This document shows, piece by piece, positions 56,708 through 64,000 of a DNA stretch of 64,000 bases. The first letter of the stretch is position 1; every line of letters begins with the position of its first letter. The DNA lies in assembly GCA_004554775.1 (NCBI GenBank), contig SFKI01000002.1, positions 124,001-188,000 on the forward strand. The letters are read 5' to 3'. The notes under the pieces were generated by a model. That model was not told the DNA's origin. It worked only from the letters and a program-made list of their open reading frames with translations, and did not search any database. Source of the DNA: Subdoligranulum variabile (lineage in GTDB: Bacteria > Bacillota > Clostridia > Oscillospirales > Ruminococcaceae). The translations under genes were made by a program, and so were the position numbers.

Positions 56708-57970
56708 TTATTCTCCTTTGATTTTCTTCCAGTATTGGGCAAAAGCCTGCTCGTTTTTGTTGTCACCGGGCTCGTAGTAGCGGCGGTCCTTGATGGCATC
56801 GGGCAGGTATTGTTGGGCGGTCCAGTGGTTAGGAAAATCATGCGGGTAGAGGTAATGCTGGCCTTTGACCTTGGCATCGGCACCGTCGTAGTGCTTGTTT
56901 TGCAGCTGGCGCGGGATGGGCCCGGTGCGGCCTGCCTGCACATCGGCCACGGCGGCGTTGATGGCATCGTGGGCAGAGTTTGACTTGGGCGCGGTGGCGA
57001 CCAACACGACAGCGTCCGCCAGCGGCAGACGGGCTTCCGGCAGGCCGACAGCGTTGGCAATGTCCACGGCGGCTTTGACGATGGGGATGATCTGCGGCCA
57101 GGCAAGGCCGACATCCTCACACGCGCAGACCATCAGGCGGCGGCAGGCACTGGGCAGGTCGCCAGCTTCCAGCAAGCGGGCCAGATAGTGCAGCGCAGCA
57201 TCTGGGTCGGAACCGCGCATCGACTTTTGATAGGCGGAGACAATATCATAGTGGTCGTCGCCAAGCTTGTCGTACCGCATGGCGGTGCGCACGGCCACCT
57301 GCTGCACCATCGAAAGGTCGATCGTGCGGGTGCCGTTTTCGACTGGCGCGGCGGTGACAGCAAATTCCAGGTTGCCCAGCGCCTTGCGCATGTCGCCGCC
57401 CGCACTCTGCGCCAGATAATCCAGCGCGTCGTCGGGAATGAGAATCGGCGTCTGGTCGTCGGCCCCCAGGCGCGCGGCGGCGTTTTGCAGGCCCTGGCGG
57501 ATATCGGCGGCGGTCAGCGCCTTGAACTCAAACACCGTGCAGCGGGAAAGCAATGCATTGTAAACATAAAAATACGGGTTCTCGGTGGTGGAGGCAATCA
57601 GGGTGACGGTGCCCTGCTCAACGCATTCCAGCAGGCTTTGCTGCTGGCGTTTGTTGAAATACTGGATCTCATCGAGATACAACAGAATGCCGCCGTCGGT
57701 GCCCAGGGTGCCGATATCGTTCAGCACCGATTTGATATCGCTGGTCGAGGCCGTAGTGCCGTTGAGCTTGTGCAGCTTCATGCCGCTGCCCGCAGCGATG
57801 ATGCTGGCGACCGTGGTTTTGCCCACGCCCGACGGGCCGTAGAAAATCATGTTGGGGATGTGCCCGCTTTCGACCGTGCGGCGAAAGACTTGATTTTTGC
57901 CTAAAAGATGCTGCTGCCCGCAGACTTCATCCAAAGTGCGGGGGCGCAGGCGTTGTGCCAATGGCTCCAT
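56708..57970 (-). CDS. rarA: Replication-associated recombination protein RarA (MgsA)
   Basis: 420 residues. A clamp-loader-like AAA+ ATPase that acts at stalled replication forks. The N-terminus has PLAQRLRPRTLDEVCGQQHL, Walker A GPSGVGKTTVASIIA, Walker B ILLYLDEIQYF, and sensor motifs ASTTENPYF. The C-terminal tetramerisation domain shows the SLRGSDPDAALHYLARLLE-like MRGSDPDAALHYLARLLEAG and YLYPHDFPNHW. Its promoter is at 58030-58058. The MGL-like gene follows. Confidence 0.96.
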   Translation of the reverse strand: MEPLAQRLRPRTLDEVCGQQHLLGKNQVFRRTVESGHIPNMIFYGPSGVGKTTVASIIAAGSGMKLHKLNGTTASTSDIKSVLNDIGTLGTDGGILLYLDEIQYFNKRQQQSLLECVEQGTVTLIASTTENPYFYVYNALLSRCTVFEFKALTAADIRQGLQNAAARLGADDQTPILIPDDALDYLAQSAGGDMRKALGNLEFAVTAAPVENGTRTIDLSMVQQVAVRTAMRYDKLGDDHYDIVSAYQKSMRGSDPDAALHYLARLLEAGDLPSACRRLMVCACEDVGLAWPQIIPIVKAAVDIANAVGLPEARLPLADAVVLVATAPKSNSAHDAINAAVADVQAGRTGPIPRQLQNKHYDGADAKVKGQHYLYPHDFPNHWTAQQYLPDAIKDRRYYEPGDNKNEQAFAQYWKKIKGE

Positions 57971-58029
57971 GATGGATTCCCTTTTTTAATAAAAATTCGG
58001 CGCACAAAAGTTGTGCGGTGTTTACTTTT

Positions 58030-58058
58030 AGTATAGGTCATTTGGGCGCCAAAAGCAA
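58030..58058 (-). promoter_or_regulatory. Promoter for rarA
   Basis: TTGCTT (58053-58058) and TATACT (58030-58035), 17-bp spacer, about 60 nt before the start. Confidence 0.65.
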
Positions 58059-58337
58059 GCTTGCAGCGAGAAAATGCGCGGCGCGGGCGGTTACAATCCG
58101 GCAGCGGGTGCGGTAAGATAGAAGTAACAATTTTGAGACCAAGCGCAAATTGAAGGAAGCTACCCCTTACATCGAGAAAAAATACGATGAAATTTGCGCA
58201 ATCTGTGAAAAAAGGGCACGGATTTTTGTGAATTTTCCTACAAAGACAGGCTATAGACGAGCTGCCTTTTTACGTGCACAGAACCTGCCCAGACAAACAT
58301 TTATAAGTTTGTGTACCAAAGCATCCGCCGTCTGCGC

Positions 58338-58366
58338 TTGATTAAAATGGCGTATCGTGGTAAAAT
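58338..58366 (+). promoter_or_regulatory. Promoter for nth
   Basis: TTGATT (58338-58343) and TAAAAT (58361-58366), 17-bp spacer, 31 nt before the GTG start. Confidence 0.65.
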
Positions 58367-58397
58367 CAAAAAAAGAAAATGAAATGGAGCGAATCCT

Positions 58398-59042
58398 GTG
58401 ACTAAAAAAGAACTCGCACGGATCTGTATCGAACGACTGAAAAAGGAATACCCGCGCTCAGAATGCACGCTGGATTACGACCACGCCTGGCAATTGCTGG
58501 TGTCGGTACGGCTGGCGGCGCAGTGCACCGATGCCCGGGTGAATGTGGTAGTACAGAACCTGTTTGCCAAGTACCCCAATGTAGAAGCGCTGGCGGCGGC
58601 TGAACCGGAAGAAATCGAGGCCATCGTAAAGCCCTGCGGGCTGGGGCGCAGCAAGGCACGGGATATTTCTGCCTGCATGCGTAAGCTGCGGGATGAGTAC
58701 GGCGGCAAAGTCCCCAATGACTTTAACGCGTTGCTGGCCTTGCCCGGTGTGGGGCGCAAAAGCGCCAACCTGATTATGGGGGACGTTTTCGGCAAACCGG
58801 CCATTGTGACCGACACCCACTGTATCCGGCTGTGCAACCGCATCGGTCTTGTGGATGGCATCAAGGAACCGGCCAAGGTCGAAAAAGAATTGTGGAAGAT
58901 CATCCCGCCGGAGGAAGGCAGCGACTTCTGCCACCGGCTGGTTGACCATGGCCGCGCAGTGTGTACGGCGCGCACGACCCCCTACTGTGATAAATGCTGT
59001 CTGGCAGACGTATGCCGGGCCCGAAAGGAATTTGAGCGATGA
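58398..59042 (+). CDS. nth: Endonuclease III
   Basis: 214 residues. A DNA glycosylase/AP-lyase that removes oxidised pyrimidines. The helix-hairpin-helix reads LLALPGVGRKSANLIMG with the catalytic Lys, the catalytic Asp is in IVTDTHCIRLCNRIGL, and the C-terminal 4Fe-4S ligands are CTARTTPYCDKCCLADVC (C-x6-C-x2-C-x5-C type). The start is GTG 58398 behind GGAGCGAATCCT. Its stop overlaps the next regulator gene by 4 nt (ATGA), implying translational coupling. Confidence 0.96.
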   Translation: MTKKELARICIERLKKEYPRSECTLDYDHAWQLLVSVRLAAQCTDARVNVVVQNLFAKYPNVEALAAAEPEEIEAIVKPCGLGRSKARDISACMRKLRDEYGGKVPNDFNALLALPGVGRKSANLIMGDVFGKPAIVTDTHCIRLCNRIGLVDGIKEPAKVEKELWKIIPPEEGSDFCHRLVDHGRAVCTARTTPYCDKCCLADVCRARKEFER

Positions 59043-59791
59043 ATAAACAGACCGAAAACCGGCTGGGCGGTGAACTGCGCAGCCAGCATACGGCTGCCCG
59101 CCTGCTGGAAGAACTGGAGACCGGCCGCTACAGCGGTGCTGCCCAGTTGCCCAGTGAATTGGAGCTGGCTTCCGATCTGGGGGTAAGCCGCACGGTAGTA
59201 CGTGATGCCTTGAGCGAATTGGAGCGTGACGGCTATTTGGAGCGTGTGCGCGGCATCGGCACCTTGGTAAACCGGGATGTGGTGCGGCTGAAAAACCGTA
59301 TGGACCAGAAACTGGAATTTTATAAAATGATCCGCGCCATCGGTAAAGAACCGCGCAGCGATAATGTGAGCGTGACGCGGGAGATTGCCTCGCCCGCGCT
59401 GGTCGAAAAGCTGCAACTGCAGACGGATGTACCACAGACGCTTGTGTTTGTGCGCCGCCGTGTGCTGGCAGATGATACACCGGTACTGTTCTCGACCGAT
59501 ATTTTGCCGCTGGCGTTGTTTGACAACAAGCGGTTGGAAGGCATTGATTTCAGCCAGCCTATTTTTGATATTGCTGCCCGCCACTGCCATACCGAAGTGA
59601 CCGAAACAGTAGCCCATTTTCATGCGGTGTCTGGCCCGGCAGGCATTCGCCGCCAGCTGGCCCTGCGCCCTGAACAGGCGCTTTTGCAGCTGGAAGAGAT
59701 CTGCTACTCCCGTCTGTGCAAGCCGGTGCTGTGCTGCCAGACCTATTACACCGATTTCTTTGACTTTGCGATGGTGCGCAAGTTGCTATAA
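59039..59791 (+). CDS. GntR-family regulator with UTRA domain
   Basis: 250 residues. The N-terminal winged helix reads LPSELELASDLGVSRTVVRD then ALSELERDGYLERVRGIGT; the C-terminal ligand-binding UTRA-like domain spans residues about 90-245 (LVFVRRRVLADDTPVLFSTD; the QALLQLEEICYS strand). UTRA regulators respond to small metabolites such as sugar phosphates. It is coupled to nth by a 4-nt overlap and lies 67 nt upstream of pyrBI, but whether it controls either is unknown. Confidence 0.9.
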   Translation: MNKQTENRLGGELRSQHTAARLLEELETGRYSGAAQLPSELELASDLGVSRTVVRDALSELERDGYLERVRGIGTLVNRDVVRLKNRMDQKLEFYKMIRAIGKEPRSDNVSVTREIASPALVEKLQLQTDVPQTLVFVRRRVLADDTPVLFSTDILPLALFDNKRLEGIDFSQPIFDIAARHCHTEVTETVAHFHAVSGPAGIRRQLALRPEQALLQLEEICYSRLCKPVLCCQTYYTDFFDFAMVRKLL

Positions 59792-59858
59792 GACTGTTTT
59801 AGCAGGAAACTGCTTGAACATAAATAGAGTTTAGACCGTTGAATAAAGGGGAATGTGT

Positions 59859-60812
59859 ATGAGACATTTGATCGACCCGGCGGACTTTACGCTGGAAGAA
59901 ACGCTCAGTCTGATGGATCTTGCCGACCGCATCCACGAGGATCCGGCGGCATACCGCGATGTAGCGGCCCGTAAACGCCTGGCTACTTTGTTTTATGAAC
60001 CCAGCACCCGTACCCGCCTTTCGTTTGAAGCTGCCATGCTGAACCTGGGCGGCCAGGTGCTTGGCTTCCCTGATGCCGGGGTTTCTAGTGCCAGCAAGGG
60101 CGAGACCGTAGCCGATACCATCCGCGTGGTAAGCTGCGTGGCCGACATTGCCGCTATGCGCCACCCCAAAGAGGGTGCCCCGCTGCGGGCTTCCCGCTAC
60201 AGCCGTATCCCGGTCATCAATGCCGGTGACGGCGGTCACAGCCATCCGACCCAGACGCTGCTGGATATGATGACGATTCGCCAGCGCAAGGGCCGTTTGG
60301 ATCACTTGACCATCGGTTTTTGCGGCGATTTGAAATTCGGCCGCACTGTGCACAGCCTGATCAAGAGCCTGTCCCGTCTGCCGGGCATGAAGTTTGTGCT
60401 GATCTCGCCCGAAGAACTGCGCGTGCCGGATTATATTATCAGCGAAATTCTGGAGCCCAACGGCATTGAATATGTCGAGACCCGCAGCCTGGAAGAAGCC
60501 CTGCCCCAGCTGGACATTTTGTACATGACCCGCGTGCAGCGCGAGCGCTTCTTCAACGAGGAAGATTATATCCGTCTGAAAAACAGTTACGTGCTGACCA
60601 AGGAAAAGCTGGACCTGGCCCCCGCCGATATGGCCGTGCTGCATCCCCTGCCGCGTGTAAATGAAATTACGCTGGATGTGGACGATGACCCCCGTGCTGC
60701 TTACTTTGACCAGGTGCAGAACGGTGTGCACATGCGCATGGCCCTGATTATGACGCTGCTGGGCTTGAAAGATCCTAAAACTGGGGAGGTAGCTTTCGAT
60801 GTTGAAGGTTGA
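59859..60812 (+). CDS. pyrB: Aspartate carbamoyltransferase catalytic subunit
   Basis: 317 residues. It joins carbamoyl phosphate and aspartate in the first committed pyrimidine step. The carbamoyl-phosphate site [16 protein letters not shown] lies near residue 48, [13 protein letters not shown] near 77, [14 protein letters not shown] near 127 and the aspartate-binding MTRVQRERF near 225, with [10 protein letters not shown] toward the end. ATG 59859 is 7 nt after GGGG; an ATG two codons upstream is the alternative. It overlaps pyrI by 14 nt, as expected for the catalytic/regulatory pair. Confidence 0.97.
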   Translation: MRHLIDPADFTLEETLSLMDLADRIHEDPAAYRDVAARKRLATLFYEPSTRTRLSFEAAMLNLGGQVLGFPDAGVSSASKGETVADTIRVVSCVADIAAMRHPKEGAPLRASRYSRIPVINAGDGGHSHPTQTLLDMMTIRQRKGRLDHLTIGFCGDLKFGRTVHSLIKSLSRLPGMKFVLISPEELRVPDYIISEILEPNGIEYVETRSLEEALPQLDILYMTRVQRERFFNEEDYIRLKNSYVLTKEKLDLAPADMAVLHPLPRVNEITLDVDDDPRAAYFDQVQNGVHMRMALIMTLLGLKDPKTGEVAFDVEG

Positions 60813-61227
60813 TGAGATTCAAAACGGCGTGGTCATTGACCATATCACCGCAGGCACCGGCCTGGCCCTGTACCATTTGATGGAGCTGGAAAAGCTGAAC
60901 GAAGCCAGCGTGGCCCTGCTGCAGAATGTCCGCAGCCAGAAAAGCGGCAAGAAGGACATTATCAAAATTGAGGGCGATGTGAGCAGCATCAGCTTTGATA
61001 TTTTGGGTTATGTGGACCCGAAGATCAGCATTACCTTTATCGAGAACGGCCACGTGGTGAAAAAGAGCCGCCCTGAGCAACCCAAGCGCCTGGTCAATGT
61101 CATTAAGTGCACGAACCCCCGCTGCATTACCTCGATTGAGGAAGGCTGCGATCACATCTTTGCCCTGACGCCGAGCGGAAAATACCGCTGCGTGTATTGT
61201 GAGCAGGAATTTAGCGTGAAGCCGTAA
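60799..61227 (+). CDS. pyrI: Aspartate carbamoyltransferase regulatory subunit
   Basis: 142 residues. An N-terminal effector (CTP/ATP)-binding domain ([18 protein letters not shown]) and a C-terminal zinc domain with ligands CTNPRC and CVYC. With PyrB it forms an allosteric holoenzyme. Its start ATG 60799 follows GGGGAGGTAGCTTTCG inside the pyrB end. The first half of the zinc motif CTNPRCIT matches the family. The last gene before the GC-rich repeat. Confidence 0.96.
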   Translation: MLKVDEIQNGVVIDHITAGTGLALYHLMELEKLNEASVALLQNVRSQKSGKKDIIKIEGDVSSISFDILGYVDPKISITFIENGHVVKKSRPEQPKRLVNVIKCTNPRCITSIEEGCDHIFALTPSGKYRCVYCEQEFSVKP

Positions 61228-61240
61228 AATCGTAATAAAA

Positions 61241-61367
61241 TGGCTCCCCTGGAGGGGAGTTCCCGCGCAAGCGGGTGAGGGGTGGCCGTGCAGCTACGAA
61301 CTGACATCCAGCCACCCCTCAGTCACCTTCGGTGACAGCTCCCCTCAAGGGGAGCTTTTCTTTTTTA
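61241..61367. repeat. GC-rich nested palindromic repeat element
   Basis: About 117 bp built of nested inverted repeats: GGCTCCCCT-GGAGGGGAGT, CCCGC/GCGGG, GAGGGGTGGC facing GCCACCCCTC across a spacer, GTCACC/GGTGAC and GCTCCCCTCAAGGGGAGC, ending in TTTTCTTTTTT. Repeats with these words are scattered through Faecalibacterium-type genomes (recalled, not searched). It also acts as a natural terminator between pyrI and the convergent clp gene. Confidence 0.75.
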
Positions 61368-61368
61368 T

Positions 61369-63645
61369 TTATACGCACAAAGCTGCGTCGCTTTCGGTCA
61401 GGATGATGCGGCCGTCGGGGGCGGTGTCGGCGGTGTAAAGTATGCCGGGGCGGGCGGTACCTGCTGCAATACGGTCGGCGAGGGCCTGCTCGACTGCGCG
61501 GCTGACCTTGCGGCGCAGTTCGCGCGCGCCATAAGATGGCACGGTGTCACCTGCCAGTGCCTTAGCCGCAGCGGCGGTGTGAGTAAGCAGATACCCCTGC
61601 CCGGCGGCACGTTCTTCCAGTTCGCGCAGCAGGCGGTCGGCAATGCTGGCCAACTGCTCGGGGCCAAGAGGATCAAAGACAACGACCTCGTCCAGACGCC
61701 CCATCAGCTCAGGCCGGAAGTAGTCTTTTGCTTCCTGGATGGCCTGCTTGCTGCGGCGGGAGCGTTCAGTCTGTGCCGTGCCAAAGCCCAGTGGGGCTGT
61801 CTGCCCGGACAGGCAGCGTGCGCCCAGGTTTGACGTAAGCAGAATGATGGTGTTGGAAAAATCCGCCCGCCGCCCCTGTGCATCGGTCAAAGAGCCACCC
61901 TCTAAAATTTGCAGCAGCAGATTTTGGATGTCGCTGTGTGCTTTTTCAATTTCATCAAACAGCACCACGCTATAAGGGCGGCGACGCACGGCCTCGGTCA
62001 GTTGGCCGCCCTCCTCGTGGCCGACATAGCCCGGCGGCGCGCCCAGCAGTCGGGCAACGGTGTGCTTCTCCATATATTCAGACATATCAAAGCGCAGCAG
62101 GGCTTTTTCACTGCCAAACCAGCACTTGGCCAGTGTGCGGGCCAGCTGCGTTTTGCCTACGCCAGTCGGCCCCAAAAACAGCATGGCCCCGATGGGCCGC
62201 CCGGTCTCCCTCAGGCCGGTGCGGCTGCGGCGGATGGCCGCAGCTACGGCAGCCACGGCGGACGGCTGGCCGATGACCTCGGCGCTTAAACGGCTTTCTA
62301 ATTGGCTCAGCCGTTCGCGCTCGGCTTCCCCTACCCGCTCGGCCGGGACGCCGCTGGCTTTGCTGACGACCCGCGCAATGTCCCGCGGAGCCAGCACCCG
62401 CTTGCCGGGCGAGGATTTTTCCGCAATGCGCAGGGCCGCAGCGGCTTCGTCCAGCAGGTCAATGGCCTTATCAGGCAAAAAGCGCCCGGGTAGATAGCGC
62501 ACGCTCAACTCGACCGCTGCGTGGATTGTCTCGGGCGGGATGGTGACGCTGTGGTAACGCTCATAACGCGGCATAAGACCCAGCAGGATCTTTTCGGCGT
62601 TTTCGGGGGTGGGTTCTTCGACCATCACCTTGCCGAAGCGGCGCTCCAATGCGGAATCTTTTTGAATCGTCTTGCGGTATTCCTCCGGTGTGGTGGCACC
62701 GATCAGCTGAATTTCCCCGCGCGCCAGCATCGGCTTTAAGATGCTGGCAGCGTCGATGGCCCCCTCGGCAGCTCCGGCCCCGGCAATGAGGTGAATTTCA
62801 TCAATAAAAAGAATCGTGCTGTGGTCGCGGTAAAGCTCTTCGAGCAGATTCTTGAACCGCTCCTCAAAATCGCCGCGGTATTTGGTACCTGCTACCATCG
62901 AGGCCATATCCAGCGCCAACACCCGCTTGCCGCGCAGCGCCTGGGTGATCTGCCCGGAGGCAATTGCCTGGGCCAGCGCTTCGGCCAGCGCGCTTTTGCC
63001 GACGCCGGGCTCGCCCAAAAGGCAGGGATTATTTTTCTGACGGCGGCAGAGGATCTCGACCATCCGTTCCAGCTCTTCTTCCCGGCAAAGCACGGGATCA
63101 AGCTGCCCCTCCTGCGCAAGACGGGTCAGGTCGCGGCCGTATTTGTCACTGGGGCGGCCGCTGCGCGCGGCGCTCATCCGGGGCTGCACCGGCAGGATCA
63201 TCTGTCCGGAAAGTTGGCGGCATTCCCGAGCGGCCTGCGGCACCTCGATGCCCGCAGCGGCCAGCCAGATGCTGGCAGTGCAGGCGGTGTCTTCAAGCAT
63301 GGCACAGAGCAGGTGCTCGTTTTCGGCCTTGGCAGCGCTGGATGCGTGTGCGCCTAAAATCGCAAACTCGATGGCCTTGCGGCTGTCTGACGAAAGGTCG
63401 TTTTTGCGCAGGTGGTGGGGCTGGCCGGTGCCGCTGCGCCTGGGGGCAGCCTCGGTCAGCGTGGCTGCCGTAACGCGTTTGCGGCGCAGAAAATCCGCCG
63501 CAGGGCCCTGGGCTGTTTGCAGCATGGCCAGCAGCAGGTGCCCGGTATCCGCCGTGGCGCACCCCTGCTGCCCGGCCAGGCGCAGTGCCCGGCGCACCGT
63601 GCGCGAGGCCGAACGAGACAGCCCTTTATAAGAAATAAACAGCAT
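61369..63645 (-). CDS. ClpC-type AAA+ protease ATPase
   Basis: 758 residues. N-terminal Clp repeat domain (ARTVRRALRLAGQQGCATAD; HLLCAMLEDTACTASIWLAA), first AAA+ module with Walker A GEPGVGKSALAEALA and B ILFIDEIHLIAGAGA, a short middle region without the long ClpB coiled coil, and second AAA+ module with GPTGVGKTQLARTLA and VVLFDEIEKAHSDI. The C-terminal domain ends the motor. It should unfold proteins for ClpP. ATG 63645 follows TTAGGAGGCACCACA; upstream in-frame codons are rejected. A shorter, more divergent relative of housekeeping ClpC, so a specialised paralogue is possible. No ClpP gene is adjacent. Confidence 0.9.
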   Translation of the reverse strand: MLFISYKGLSRSASRTVRRALRLAGQQGCATADTGHLLLAMLQTAQGPAADFLRRKRVTAATLTEAAPRRSGTGQPHHLRKNDLSSDSRKAIEFAILGAHASSAAKAENEHLLCAMLEDTACTASIWLAAAGIEVPQAARECRQLSGQMILPVQPRMSAARSGRPSDKYGRDLTRLAQEGQLDPVLCREEELERMVEILCRRQKNNPCLLGEPGVGKSALAEALAQAIASGQITQALRGKRVLALDMASMVAGTKYRGDFEERFKNLLEELYRDHSTILFIDEIHLIAGAGAAEGAIDAASILKPMLARGEIQLIGATTPEEYRKTIQKDSALERRFGKVMVEEPTPENAEKILLGLMPRYERYHSVTIPPETIHAAVELSVRYLPGRFLPDKAIDLLDEAAAALRIAEKSSPGKRVLAPRDIARVVSKASGVPAERVGEAERERLSQLESRLSAEVIGQPSAVAAVAAAIRRSRTGLRETGRPIGAMLFLGPTGVGKTQLARTLAKCWFGSEKALLRFDMSEYMEKHTVARLLGAPPGYVGHEEGGQLTEAVRRRPYSVVLFDEIEKAHSDIQNLLLQILEGGSLTDAQGRRADFSNTIILLTSNLGARCLSGQTAPLGFGTAQTERSRRSKQAIQEAKDYFRPELMGRLDEVVVFDPLGPEQLASIADRLLRELEERAAGQGYLLTHTAAAAKALAGDTVPSYGARELRRKVSRAVEQALADRIAAGTARPGILYTADTAPDGRIILTESDAALCV

Positions 63646-63726
63646 TGTGGTGCCTCCTAAGTTTTTCCTATTGCCAGTATAGGCGTTCGGTGCGTAAATA
63701 ATCCTCGAAACCAGGGAAAACATGGA

Positions 63727-63755
63727 ATGACAAATCCTAAACAATATGATATAAT
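63727..63755 (+). promoter_or_regulatory. Promoter for the ABC exporter gene
   Basis: ATGACA (63727-63732) and TATAAT (63750-63755), 17-bp spacer. Confidence 0.65.
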
Positions 63756-63796
63756 AAAAAAGTATGCAAAAATCCGAGTATGAGGTGATGGGAACC

Positions 63797-64000
63797 ATGC
63801 ACAAACTGATGCGCTACATCAAGGGTTACGAAAAGCAGGCAGTTCTGGCACCGCTGTTTAAAATGTTGGAGGCTACCTTTGAACTGTTCGTGCCGCTGGT
63901 GGTGGCGAGTATTATTGACACCGGCATCAAAAACGGTGACGCTGTGTTCATCTGGCAGCGCTGCGGTCTGCTGGTGCTGCTGGCGGCAATCGGCCTGACG
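63797..64000 (+). CDS. ABC exporter (type I), N-terminal fragment
   Basis: The gene leaves the window after 68 codons. The visible part, MHKLMRYIKGYEKQAVLAPL followed by LFKMLEATFELFVPLVVASI and IDTGIKNGDAVFIWQRCGLL, matches the first transmembrane helices of multidrug-type ABC half-transporters. GAGGTG lies 9 nt before ATG 63797; an ATG three codons upstream is a less likely alternative. Nothing more can be said from 200 nt. Confidence 0.8.
   Translation, partial: MHKLMRYIKGYEKQAVLAPLFKMLEATFELFVPLVVASIIDTGIKNGDAVFIWQRCGLLVLLAAIGLT

Larger units (their letters stand above)
57971..58397. other. Intergenic region between rarA and nth
   Basis: 427 bp holding two divergent promoters (58030-58058 leftward; 58338-58366 rightward). 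The middle is AT-rich and contains a 63-codon ORF with a TTG start (58150-58341) that lacks a ribosome binding site and recognisable domain, so it is not called. Confidence 0.5.

Noticed and set aside
58150..58341. 63-codon ORF upstream of nth
   Set aside because: TTG start without a ribosome binding site; overlaps the nth promoter -35; no recognisable domain.
1..64000. CRISPR array, prophage or insertion sequence
   Set aside because: No regular direct repeats with spacers, no cas genes, no phage genes and no transposase were seen.

Overview
The window looks like chromosomal DNA of a gut Firmicute of the Ruminococcaceae/Oscillospirales type (Faecalibacterium, Gemmiger or Subdoligranulum relatives). 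The support is indirect: GC-rich codon use, a Clostridia-like housekeeping set (Rex, RNase R, SecG, TepA next to FtsK/SpoIIIE, PyrB with PyrI), a full-length pyruvate kinase with an extra C-terminal domain, a large pectin-use locus, and a GC-rich palindromic repeat at 61241 of the kind common in this group. Most of the window is coding; no rRNA, CRISPR array, transposase or prophage was seen.

Layout. 1-4.7 kb: the end of an ATP-grasp gene, then a leftward run of a polytopic membrane protein, an esterase, a YdcF-like protein and phosphopentomutase (deoB). 4.9-7.2 kb: pyruvate kinase and luxS. 7.2-8.5 kb: an AT-rich alpha/beta hydrolase gene, probably acquired, set in unusual hairpin-rich DNA. 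8.6-10.9 kb: pta, a DUF1294 protein and an RmlD-like reductase. 11.2-24.4 kb: a leftward block, in transcription order tepA, ftsK, a ComEC-like metallo-beta-lactamase protein, metF, a free-standing MetH reactivation domain, metH, SRP RNA, dnaX, ybaB, recR, smpB and tmRNA. With luxS this gives much of the activated-methyl cycle, and both trans-translation partners sit together. 24.6-25.9 kb: rex and tdk.

26.4-35.3 kb is a pectin locus: a lipoprotein sugar-binding protein, two CUT1-type permeases with no ATPase, a divergent AraC regulator, then a polygalacturonase (GH28), an unsaturated galacturonyl/rhamnogalacturonyl hydrolase (GH105), a TIM-barrel isomerase-like protein and a pectin methylesterase (CE8). 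All the enzymes lack signal peptides, so imported pectic oligosaccharides are probably processed in the cytoplasm. 35.4-37.4 kb: sstT is flanked by two identical tRNA-Leu(CAG) genes in inverted orientation, each with an almost identical promoter and leader.

37.5-48.4 kb: a DUF975 membrane protein, a KefB-like antiporter, tRNA-Ser(GGA), a small hydrolase, RNase R, SecG, a YcxB-like membrane protein, a two-component system, a TraX-like protein and an acyl-ACP thioesterase. 48.5-52.7 kb: a leftward potABCD polyamine uptake operon. Its PotD is unusual in having a C-terminal membrane anchor, and a leader of about 200 nt upstream of potA contains a 9-nt segment perfectly complementary to the potA ribosome binding site. 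52.9-64 kb: a patatin-like protein, a YtrA-type GntR/ABC operon whose permease is frameshifted in a homopolymer, a monoacylglycerol lipase-like hydrolase, rarA, nth, a GntR/UTRA regulator, pyrBI, the GC-rich repeat, a ClpC-type ATPase and the start of an ABC exporter.

The points most worth following up are the potA leader RNA, the inverted tRNA-Leu duplication around sstT, the AT-rich insert between luxS and pta, the C-anchored PotD and the frameshifted permease.
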